A stretch of DNA of 7,561 nucleotides from Caldifarciminota bacterium. GTDB lineage: Bacteria > Hydrothermota > Tepidihabitantia > Tepidihabitantales > Tepidihabitantaceae. The stretch lies in assembly GCA_016935295.1 (NCBI GenBank), contig JAFGRF010000382.1:1-7561 (forward strand). Direction: 5' to 3'. The notes under the pieces were generated by a model that searched no databases, had not been told where the DNA came from, and saw only the letters and a program-made list of their open reading frames with translations. Positions 1 through 6,034 of the stretch are shown here, one piece after another (position 1 is the stretch's first letter; every line of letters starts with the position of its first letter). Made by a program: the position numbers and the translations under genes.

Positions 1-1101
1 GGCGTTCGGCGTTTCCTCGACTCCGGCCGGCATGCTGTCGCGGATGACCGAGACGGTGTAGCCGTCCATGTTCAGCACGTAGACTCGGTTCTGGACCGGG
101 TTATGGGCCATGACGCAGGCATAGTCGCCGCAGGTGATGTGGGCGGTCACGCTGCCGGTCCCAGCGTCGAACACCACCACGTCGTCGCTCTTTGTGTTCG
201 AGCAGTACACCTTGTTGTTGAGCGGGTTGTTGAGTATGTAGTAGGGCGCATCGCCGACCGGCACCGTGGCGACAACGGTGTTGGTCGAGCAATCGATGAC
301 CGATACGTCGTCGGTGCTTCCGTTGGCGCAGAACACGCGGTTGTACTCGCGGTTGAAGCAAAGGTCCTTGGGCACGTCGCCGACCGCGATCCACGTCACC
401 ACCGTGTCCGCCGCGCCGTCGATGGCGATGACCGAGTCGCCGCCCGAGTTGACGAGGTAGACCATGTCATTGATGTCGTTGTGCACCATCACATCCGGGA
501 TGGCACCCACCGTGATCGATGTCACCAGGGTGTCACCTGCGCCATCGATGACGCTGACGGTCCGGTCCCCGGTGCACGCGCAGTAGACCTTGTTGTCAGT
601 CGGGTTGTAGCAGACGATCTTCGGTATGTCTCCGACCCCGACTCGAGCAATCACCGTATCGCTCGCGCAGTCAATGACCCACACCCGGTCGGAGTCGCCT
701 TCAGGGCAATACACCGTGTTCGCGGTCGAGTTGTAGCAGATGCTGCTTGCGTGTATGCCTGCGGGAATCACGACCAACAGGGTATCGGCCGCACCGTCGA
801 TGACAGTTACCAGACCGGACCCGTAGTGTGAGCAGTATATCTTGTTGCCCTGCGTGCTGTGGCAGAAGTACGACGGCTCGTCCGTGGTCGGTATCGTCGC
901 GACGATGGCATTGGTCGAGCCGTCGATGACCGAGATGCTGGCGCATCCCCAGTTCGCGCAGTAGACCTTGTTTCCAGCCGGGTTGTAGCACAGGTCATTG
1001 GGCCACGAGCTGTCGGGCAGGGCGATGGTCGTCTCCAGCCATTGGGCGCCGGCACCCGCTACGAACAGGAACAGGGCGGCGAGGACGATTGTCCGCTTCA
1101 T
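1..1101 (-). CDS. Secreted YVTN-type beta-propeller protein, 8 repeats (C-terminus outside window)
   Basis: The reading frame is open from the ATG at 1101 to the window edge: 367 codons with no stop. It begins MKRTIVLAALFLFVAGAGA|Q, a Sec signal peptide with likely cleavage after Ala19. Eight repeats of about 42 residues follow, with consensus GDxPxxLCYNPxxNKVYCAN, a short variable stretch, then SVIDGAxxTVVATIxV. This is the YVTN/NHL-like beta-propeller pattern, and one 7- or 8-bladed propeller is expected. The last visible residues, GVEETPNA, match the linker before the C-terminal tail of the paralog at 1113-3464, so a tail of roughly 80 residues should lie beyond the edge. The protein is rich in cysteine: five repeats have a Cys before YN/HS/FN and another ten residues later. 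The start has an AGGAG Shine-Dalgarno 8 nt upstream, overlapping the stop of the preceding gene, so the two are co-transcribed. Its ligand or function cannot be told; this fold commonly serves in binding or as a structural surface protein. Confidence 0.92.
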   Translation of the reverse strand, partial: MKRTIVLAALFLFVAGAGAQWLETTIALPDSSWPNDLCYNPAGNKVYCANWGCASISVIDGSTNAIVATIPTTDEPSYFCHSTQGNKIYCSHYGSGLVTVIDGAADTLLVVIPAGIHASSICYNSTANTVYCPEGDSDRVWVIDCASDTVIARVGVGDIPKIVCYNPTDNKVYCACTGDRTVSVIDGAGDTLVTSITVGAIPDVMVHNDINDMVYLVNSGGDSVIAIDGAADTVVTWIAVGDVPKDLCFNREYNRVFCANGSTDDVSVIDCSTNTVVATVPVGDAPYYILNNPLNNKVYCSNTKSDDVVVFDAGTGSVTAHITCGDYACVMAHNPVQNRVYVLNMDGYTVSVIRDSMPAGVEETPNA

Positions 1102-1109
1102 GAAGTTAT

Positions 1110-1116
1110 CTCCTAT
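1110..1116 (-). promoter_or_regulatory. RBS of the 1-1101 gene overlapping the upstream stop codon
   Basis: On the minus strand the sequence is ATAGGAG, 8 nt before the ATG at 1101. The TAG stop of the upstream propeller gene (1113-1115) shares two bases with the AGGAG. Only 11 nt separate the two genes, which suggests translational coupling or reinitiation. Confidence 0.8.
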
Positions 1117-3464
1117 CTGGTTATCACCAGCTTGTGGATGGCCTGCGGTTGCACTCCGCGCACGAAGTAGACGCCCGGCGCGAGCCGCGTGACGTCGTTG
1201 GCCCCCGGCTGCAGTTCCATCACCTTGCGGCCAGAGGCATCCAGCAACTCCGCCCGGTATGCTGTCTGCTGTCTACTGTCTACTGCCCGAAGCATCAGCA
1301 CGCCGCGGACAATGGTCGGCCCGCCATTCGCCTTTCGCAGTTCGGCGTTCGGCGTTTCCTCAATGCCGGTCAGGGAGTCGACGATGACCGAGATCGTCGA
1401 GCCATACGCACTGACCGCATAAACCCGTCCGCCGCCCGCGTCCACTGCCAGCACGTCGTTGCGTGCGCGAACCAAAACCGTGTGCCGGATGGTGTCGGTC
1501 GCGCCGTCGAGCAGGAACACGTCGCGTCCGGACGTGCTGATGTAGGCGAGCCCGGTGCGCGTGCTGTAGGCCATGGCGGTAGGCCCGTTGCCGATGTTGA
1601 TCCTGGTAACCACGCTGTCACCCGCGCCGTCGAGCACGGCGACGTTGTTTCCCGAACTGACCGCGACATAGACTTTGTTGTGCTGGGGATTGTGTGCCGC
1701 CCGGTAGGGATAGCGGCCGACCGTGATTGTGGCAACAACGGTGTCCGCCGAGCAGTCGACGACAGTCACGGTCGAGTCCCCGTAGTTCGATGCGTATGCC
1801 TTATCATCGTTGGGGTTGTAGCACAAAGCAATCGGACCGTCGCCGACCCGTACCGAATCGATGACAGCGTTGGACGCGCCGTCGATGACCTTGAGCATGT
1901 CGGCGTCGCGCAGCCCGCAGTAGACTTTGTTGCTCGCGGTGCTCAGGCAGAGATTCTGGGGGTTGTCGCCTACCTTCATGCGGGCCAGGACTGCGTGCGT
2001 TGCCGCGTCCAGGACCAACAGCGAATCCTGATACGTGTCCGTGCAGTACACCTTGCCGTTCGCGGGATTGCAGAGGATGGCGAAGGGGGTTCCCCCGAAC
2101 GGAACCGAGTCGATGGCCGTGCCGGACGCCGCGTCGATGATCGTGATGCGGGCCGCAGCGTTGACCGTGCAGAAGACCTTGTTGTTCGTACTGTCGTAGC
2201 AGACCTGCATCGTGTTCTGGCCGACTGCGACCTCGGCAACGACCTCGTTGGTCGCCGCATCCACCACCGCGACGGCCGGGCCGTGCGAGTTGGGCACCCA
2301 AAGCCTGCCCTGGCGCGAATCGAAGCAGGCATCATTCGGGTAGTACCCTACGAGCACCGTTGCCACCATCGAATCCGCGACCCCGTCTACGACCGACAGG
2401 TTGTTGCCATCCCGGTTGCATACCCAGACTCGGTTCCCGGTCGCGGCATGGACCACCGGCGCCGGCGTGTAGTCAACCACGGCGTCGCTGAGCTTGGCGT
2501 TCGTCGCGCCGTCCAGTATGGTGACCTTGCGGGAGTACTGCATCGTGCAGTAGGCCTTGTTGCTGGTCGGATTGTAGCCGACCGCGTACGCCTGCGAAAC
2601 GGTGATTGACGTGTCAACGGCATCTGAGACGCCGTTGATGACCACGACCTTGCTTGCCCCGTTGGCCGCAACGTAGACTCTGCTGTTGGTTGAGTTGTAG
2701 CAGATATCCCGAGGCCCGGCGCCCGTCGCTACCGCGGCGAGCACGCTGTCGCCGACGCCGTCGATGACCGTCACGCTGCCGTCCTGGTTGTTCGCGCTGT
2801 ACACTTTGTTCTGTGCCGAGTTCCAGCATAGCGCCTGCGGCCTGCGCCCGGTCCGGACCGTGGCGACGACATTGTTGTTCGAGCCGTCGATGACCGTCAC
2901 CGAGCTGTCGCTGTTACCCGCAACATAGACCTTGTTGTTGGTCCTGTTGACGCACAGGGCATAGGGATAGTCGCCACCCCAAACCTGCGCGACGACCTGA
3001 TTGGTCGCGCCGTCGATGACCGTCACCGAGTCCTTCTCCGAGTTCGTGCAGTAGACCCGGCCGGTCGCCGGGTTGACGCAGAGGGCGTTGACGTAGCCGC
3101 TGACCGGTATCGTAGCCAGGACGTCATTGGTCGCACCGTCGATGACAAGCAGGTAGGCGCTGGCGGTGCTGGTTGCGGCGTAGAGCTTGTTGTTCGCCGG
3201 GTTGTGGCAGAGCTCGTGGATGCCCTTGCCCTCCGGGGTAGGGATGCTGGCGATACGCGTCCCGCTCGCCTGGTCCACCACCAAGATCCGGTCGCACGTC
3301 GAGCCACCGACATAGATGCGGTTGTCAACCGAATTGTACGCCATGGCGCTCGGGTACCCGAGGCCACCCAGCGTGTCGGGCAGCAGAATTGTGGTTTCAA
3401 GGTACTGTGCGCCCGCAAGTGCAGCGAACACAAACAGGAAGACGAGGACGGCGGTCCGTTTCAT
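1113..3464 (-). CDS. Secreted YVTN-type beta-propeller protein, about 16 repeats, with C-terminal sorting-like tail
   Basis: 783 residues. Residues 1-19 are a Sec signal peptide (MKRTAVLVFLFVFAALAGA|Q), very close to that of the downstream paralog. Residues about 30-697 hold some 16 repeats of about 42 residues, with consensus LCYNxxxNKVYxAN ... VTVIDGAxxxVVATIxV, enough for two propellers. Repeat 7 is shortened and degenerate and may mark the junction. Residues 700-739 are a linker encoded largely by two 7-bp repeat tracts. Residues 740-783 form a compact beta-rich tail (LLDASGRKV, then APGVYFVR, ending KLVITR) resembling T9SS/Por-type C-terminal sorting domains, so surface attachment or type IX-like secretion is inferred. 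The start is supported by the signal peptide and by AGAAGGAG 5 nt upstream. It is the first gene of a two-gene operon with its own promoter at 3567-3595. The family and export are clear; the ligand is unknown. Confidence 0.93.
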   Translation of the reverse strand: MKRTAVLVFLFVFAALAGAQYLETTILLPDTLGGLGYPSAMAYNSVDNRIYVGGSTCDRILVVDQASGTRIASIPTPEGKGIHELCHNPANNKLYAATSTASAYLLVIDGATNDVLATIPVSGYVNALCVNPATGRVYCTNSEKDSVTVIDGATNQVVAQVWGGDYPYALCVNRTNNKVYVAGNSDSSVTVIDGSNNNVVATVRTGRRPQALCWNSAQNKVYSANNQDGSVTVIDGVGDSVLAAVATGAGPRDICYNSTNSRVYVAANGASKVVVINGVSDAVDTSITVSQAYAVGYNPTSNKAYCTMQYSRKVTILDGATNAKLSDAVVDYTPAPVVHAATGNRVWVCNRDGNNLSVVDGVADSMVATVLVGYYPNDACFDSRQGRLWVPNSHGPAVAVVDAATNEVVAEVAVGQNTMQVCYDSTNNKVFCTVNAAARITIIDAASGTAIDSVPFGGTPFAILCNPANGKVYCTDTYQDSLLVLDAATHAVLARMKVGDNPQNLCLSTASNKVYCGLRDADMLKVIDGASNAVIDSVRVGDGPIALCYNPNDDKAYASNYGDSTVTVVDCSADTVVATITVGRYPYRAAHNPQHNKVYVAVSSGNNVAVLDGAGDSVVTRINIGNGPTAMAYSTRTGLAYISTSGRDVFLLDGATDTIRHTVLVRARNDVLAVDAGGGRVYAVSAYGSTISVIVDSLTGIEETPNAELRKANGGPTIVRGVLMLRAVDSRQQTAYRAELLDASGRKVMELQPGANDVTRLAPGVYFVRGVQPQAIHKLVITR
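1258..1285 (-). repeat. In-gene heptamer tandem repeat, (CAGYAKA)4
   Basis: On the minus strand there are four 7-bp units, CAGTAGA, CAGTAGA, CAGCAGA and CAGCATA. They encode residues 727-736 (AVDSRQQTAY) of the large propeller protein, just before its C-terminal tail. The unit length is not a multiple of three, so gain or loss of one unit would shift the frame. Confidence 0.85.
1327..1354 (-). repeat. In-gene heptamer tandem repeat, (NNNCGAA)4
   Basis: On the minus strand the units are CGCCGAA, CGCCGAA, CTGCGAA and AGGCGAA, followed by TGGCGGG. They encode residues 704-713 (TPNAELRKAN), the linker between propeller and tail. Bases 1344-1361, covering the start of this tract, are identical to bases 1-18 at the same place in the downstream paralog. 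Confidence 0.8.
1370..3375 (-). repeat. 126-bp tandem coding repeats (propeller blades)
   Basis: The 42-codon blades form a diverged 126-bp tandem array. One landmark is the plus-strand word TCGATGACCGTCAC at 2761, 2887 and 3013, exactly 126 bp apart, corresponding to VTVID in successive blades. About 16 units are countable at the protein level, with slight length variation in repeats 1, 2 and 7. A similar 8-unit array fills the paralog at about 20-1045. Confidence 0.85.
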
Positions 3465-3469
3465 ATCAA

Positions 3470-3477
3470 CTCCTTCT
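3470..3477 (-). promoter_or_regulatory. Shine-Dalgarno of the large propeller gene
   Basis: AGAAGGAG lies 5 nt before the ATG at 3464 on the minus strand and fixes the start that gives the signal peptide. Confidence 0.85.
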
Positions 3478-3537
3478 GGTTAGCCGAATAGCGTCCGGAG
3501 AACTCCGCGTCGCGCGGCGCACCCGCGTCCGACGGGC

Positions 3538-3556
3538 GAGCCGGCAGCGCCGGCTC
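3538..3556 (-). other. GC-rich hairpin at the predicted 5' end of the propeller-operon mRNA
   Basis: A perfect inverted repeat, GAGCCGGC / GCCGGCTC, has an 8-bp stem and a 3-nt loop. It starts only a few bases after the transcription start predicted from the promoter at 3567-3595, so it would form a stem-loop almost at the 5' end of the leader. It has no following U-tract in either direction, which argues against an intrinsic terminator. A role in mRNA stability is inferred from known 5'-terminal stem-loops such as that of ompA. Confidence 0.6.
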
Positions 3557-3566
3557 AATGGAAGAA

Positions 3567-3595
3567 ATGCTAGGCCATGGCCCTGACTGTGTCAA
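3567..3595 (-). promoter_or_regulatory. Predicted sigma70-like promoter of the propeller operon
   Basis: On the minus strand there is TTGACA (3590-3595, full -35 consensus), a 17-bp spacer and TAGCAT (3567-3572, 4 of 6 for -10). The predicted start is near 3560, giving a leader of about 95 nt before the ATG at 3464. The promoter lies between the stop of the radical SAM gene and the hairpin, so the propeller operon can be expressed separately from the upstream gene. Confidence 0.65.
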
Positions 3596-3642
3596 TCGCT
3601 GCTTGCCGTTCCATCACCCAAGGCAGGCACCGGGTCCCGCTA

Positions 3643-4722
3643 TCACGCCTGGTCCTTCCTTGCCAGGGACTCTACCCACTCGCGTCTCCGCCACAGGGCG
3701 CAGCCGCCGCGCGTCTCTTTGAGTTCCGCATGGTTGTCGCGAATCGCCTTGAGCAGGTGAGAACCCAGCGCCTCTGCCAGCGGTATGTCAACCGCGTTCG
3801 CGTCCGAAAAGGGCGCGAACGGGCACGGTTCGAGGCTGCCGTCCGGTCCGATGTGGACGAACCCGCGGCCCGCAGCCAGGCAGCCGCCGAACTGCTCCTC
3901 GTCACCGGGGAAGACGATGAACACCGGCCGTGACCGTTCCTGCATGCCCTCCGAGAACTCGACCAGCCTGTGCCGCTGCTCCTGCAGCAGGGTCAAGTCT
4001 TCGGTTCCGGGCGCGGCCGGAGTGTACTCGACGAAGATGAAGAGGCTGCAACCGTTGCCGATGAGCGCCTGGACCAGCCCTTCGGCGGTCACGGCCTCGA
4101 AGTTGCTGCGGGTAACCGTGAGCGACACGCCGAAGAAGAGCCCGGCCGTACGCAGCTTCTCGGCCGCGGCGGCAACGCGTTCGAACACGCCGGTGCCGCG
4201 CCGCGTGTCCGTCTCCGGTTCCCACCCTTCGATACTGAGGACCGGGATGACCTGCGGTTGCCCTCGGAATCGTGCGACCACGGAGTCGTCAAGCAGCAGG
4301 CCGTTGGTGAAAAGCGGGAAGATGACGCCCGGGAACCGGCGCGTGACATCGAGGACACCCGGCCGCAGCAGCGGCTCTCCACCGGCCAGCATGATAATGG
4401 AGACGCCAAGGTCTCTTGCCTGCTCGAACAAGCCCTGCCATTGCTCGTCGGTTAACTCCGGCCGGGGCGAGTGACGGCGCGCCCGGGCGTAGCAGCCGCG
4501 GCAGTTGAGGTTGCAGCGCCGCGTGATGCTGGCAATGAGCAGCGGCGGAACCTGCACGCCGCGCTCCCGCTGCCGATCGCGGGTCGCCGCCGCCCGCTTC
4601 TGTGCCGACCGGATCCGCGTGAAGAAGAACGCCTGCTTCGGGTTCTTCCACGCCGCCCGCGCCGCGTACTTGAACACGCGAGCGACCTGGCTGTCGAACC
4701 GCCCGAGGAAGTTGGTCGCCAT
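3643..4722 (-). CDS. Radical SAM enzyme with a short SPASM/twitch-like C-terminus
   Basis: 359 residues. The radical SAM cluster motif CNLNCRGC (Cys70, Cys74, Cys77) binds the 4Fe-4S cluster that cleaves S-adenosylmethionine. GGEP at 114-117 is the SAM-binding motif, and TNG (139-141) and LSIEG (162-166) match later barrel strands. C-terminal cysteines at 281 (GGCLAAGRG), 300 (GSLEPCPF) and 341 (GGCALW) resemble a reduced SPASM/twitch region that could hold one auxiliary cluster. This places it in the broad MoaA/PqqE/SkfB-type group (COG0535), often peptide or cofactor maturases. Residues 1-57 form a basic helical extension seen, from memory, in a subset of uncharacterised members. No signal peptide is seen, so it is cytoplasmic. 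It has no Shine-Dalgarno and appears leaderless. No precursor peptide gene is recognisable nearby, so the substrate is unknown. Confidence 0.93.
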   Translation of the reverse strand: MATNFLGRFDSQVARVFKYAARAAWKNPKQAFFFTRIRSAQKRAAATRDRQRERGVQVPPLLIASITRRCNLNCRGCYARARRHSPRPELTDEQWQGLFEQARDLGVSIIMLAGGEPLLRPGVLDVTRRFPGVIFPLFTNGLLLDDSVVARFRGQPQVIPVLSIEGWEPETDTRRGTGVFERVAAAAEKLRTAGLFFGVSLTVTRSNFEAVTAEGLVQALIGNGCSLFIFVEYTPAAPGTEDLTLLQEQRHRLVEFSEGMQERSRPVFIVFPGDEEQFGGCLAAGRGFVHIGPDGSLEPCPFAPFSDANAVDIPLAEALGSHLLKAIRDNHAELKETRGGCALWRRREWVESLARKDQA

Positions 4723-4731
4723 GTGAGCGGA

Positions 4732-4760
4732 ATAATATCAGACGCGATGCGTAGAGACAA
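4732..4760 (-). promoter_or_regulatory. Predicted promoter of the radical SAM gene (leaderless transcript)
   Basis: On the minus strand there is TTGTCT (4755-4760, 4 of 6), a 17-bp spacer and TATTAT (4732-4737, 5 of 6). Only 9 nt separate the -10 box from the ATG at 4722, so transcription should start at or within a couple of bases of the A of the start codon. This agrees with the absence of a purine-rich ribosome-binding site there. Confidence 0.6.
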
Positions 4761-4811
4761 GTCATGTGTCACTCGCTCTCTGGATCCCTCGATCTCTTCC
4801 CGACCCTCTCT

Positions 4812-4840
4812 TTGACTTCCCACTCCTCCTATGGCAATAT
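4812..4840 (+). promoter_or_regulatory. Possible promoter of the lipoprotein/carbonic anhydrase operon
   Basis: TTGACT (4812-4817, 5 of 6 for -35) is followed by a 17-bp spacer and CAATAT (4835-4840, a weak 3 of 6 -10). The start would be near 4847, leaving a leader of about 45 nt before the ATG at 4892. It sits in the 169-bp divergent region 4723-4891, which also carries the radical SAM promoter. No clear operator palindrome is visible between them. Confidence 0.45.
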
Positions 4841-4891
4841 CTGGCAGTGAACTCGTCCGCGAAGGCCTGCCACCAAACAAGGAGTCACGCG

Positions 4892-6034
4892 ATGCATGAT
4901 ACTCTCAGGACTTGCGCAGCGCTGCTCGTTCTGCTGACGGCCGGATGTGGACCGAAACCCGTCGTCTGGCAGAAGACGATCGACATCGGCGGCGACGAGA
5001 CAGCTACCGCTCTCACGAGTGACGGCTCCAACTTCTACGTTGGCTGGGTCTCAACCAAGCCGGGTGGGTCGGACCAGGACGGCTGGTTCGTTACCAGGCT
5101 CGACAGCAGCGGCAGGGAAGTCTGGACCCATACGTACAAGGAATCGCCCTACGCGATGTGTGAAGACCTCTGGGCCGACAACTTCGGCCACCTGTTCGCC
5201 GCGGGTCGGGCGAGGGCCGAAGGCAAGGACGTCTGCCTTGTCATCCGCTACGCAGCCGGCGGCGATGTCACCTGGCAGAAGGGGCTATCGCTTGGTGACA
5301 AGACATGGGGCACCGGCATCTGCCCGGTTTCGCACGACCGGCTTGCCGTCTGCGGCGTGGCCGGCACCGACGCCAACACCGACTACATGGTCGCTCTGCT
5401 GGATGCAAAGGACGGCCGCACCGTCTGGGTTAGGAACATCGACCTCGGCCCCAATGACCTTGCCGCCCGGATCGCCTGCGACGCCGACGACAACCTGGCG
5501 GTGATCGGAATGCACGGTGAGAATGCCGCGAACCCCGACATCGTCATCATGAAGCTCGCCCCGAACGGTGACACGCTCTGGACCCGCCGCTACGACTCAG
5601 GCGGCAGCGATGAACCGGGCGACATTGCCTTCGACGGCTTCGGCAACATCATCGCCACGGGGACCGCCCGGGTTGACGACTCTATCCGGTGCGTCATCAT
5701 CGAGTACGCTCCCAACGGTGACCTGATCCGCAAGCTCGCGTACGGCACAGTGGCCCAGGCAACCGGCAAGGGAGTCTTCGTCACCCCGGCGTCTGACATC
5801 TACATCACCGGCGGTCTGATCAACCCGGAGGGGAAGAGCGAGATCCTGGCATTCCAGTACAAGCCCGACGCAGTCGCGGTCTGGGAGAAGATGTACTCGC
5901 CGGGATCGAGTGCGGCCGGAGTCGACCTGGTGGTGAACGGCGACGTCTATGTGGCCGCGACCGTGCAGGCCAGGACGAAGGATGTGCTTGTCTGCCGGTT
6001 CCGGCAGCTGGCAGCAACGGAGCCGGCTCGGTGA
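4892..6034 (+). CDS. Beta-propeller lipoprotein with seven repeats
   Basis: 380 residues from the ATG at 4892, chosen because AAGGAG lies 7 nt upstream and the protein then begins with a lipoprotein signal peptide ending LLTAGC (Cys19 lipidated; Thr at -3 is less usual than Leu). An in-frame ATG at 4766 would add 42 residues with no signal character. After Cys19 there are seven repeats of about 50 residues. Each has a strand like DGFGNIIATGTA, an acidic variable loop, a strand like DIVIMKLAPNGDTLW, and an ending such as TRRYDSGG. This is the pattern of WD40/SBBP-like or PQQ-like seven-bladed propellers. No catalytic residues are recognisable, so an envelope-anchored binding or scaffold role is inferred. 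It is not closely similar to the YVTN proteins on the other strand. Its stop overlaps the next gene by 4 nt, so the two form an operon. Confidence 0.88.
   Translation: MHDTLRTCAALLVLLTAGCGPKPVVWQKTIDIGGDETATALTSDGSNFYVGWVSTKPGGSDQDGWFVTRLDSSGREVWTHTYKESPYAMCEDLWADNFGHLFAAGRARAEGKDVCLVIRYAAGGDVTWQKGLSLGDKTWGTGICPVSHDRLAVCGVAGTDANTDYMVALLDAKDGRTVWVRNIDLGPNDLAARIACDADDNLAVIGMHGENAANPDIVIMKLAPNGDTLWTRRYDSGGSDEPGDIAFDGFGNIIATGTARVDDSIRCVIIEYAPNGDLIRKLAYGTVAQATGKGVFVTPASDIYITGGLINPEGKSEILAFQYKPDAVAVWEKMYSPGSSAAGVDLVVNGDVYVAATVQARTKDVLVCRFRQLAATEPAR

Noticed and set aside
103..831. A 242-codon open frame on the + strand, opposite the smaller propeller gene
   Set aside because: It has the same antisense repeat character. 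The minus strand encodes a continuous propeller protein across it.
1134..2609. A 491-codon open frame on the + strand, opposite the large propeller gene
   Set aside because: Its repetitive RAVDD/VDLV-like sequence is the antisense image of the propeller repeats. It has no signal or domain of its own, and the opposite strand carries a complete, recognisable protein.
2761..3026. Regularly spaced identical words suggesting a CRISPR-like array
   Set aside because: The 126-bp period is exactly 42 codons and matches protein blades. The intervening sequence is conserved coding, not unique spacers.
3538..3556. The hairpin as a rho-independent terminator of the radical SAM gene
   Set aside because: There is no U-tract on either side, and a promoter for the next operon lies between it and the radical SAM stop.
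3785..4474. A 229-codon + strand frame opposite the radical SAM gene
   Set aside because: It is low-complexity, Ser/Pro/Arg-rich shadow sequence with no family signature, while the minus strand has intact CxxxCxxC and GGEP motifs.
4766..4891. An upstream in-frame ATG that would lengthen the lipoprotein by 42 residues
   Set aside because: It has no ribosome-binding site, would bury the lipoprotein signal peptide inside the protein, and overlaps the predicted promoter. The ATG at 4892 has AAGGAG and a lipobox at the right distance.
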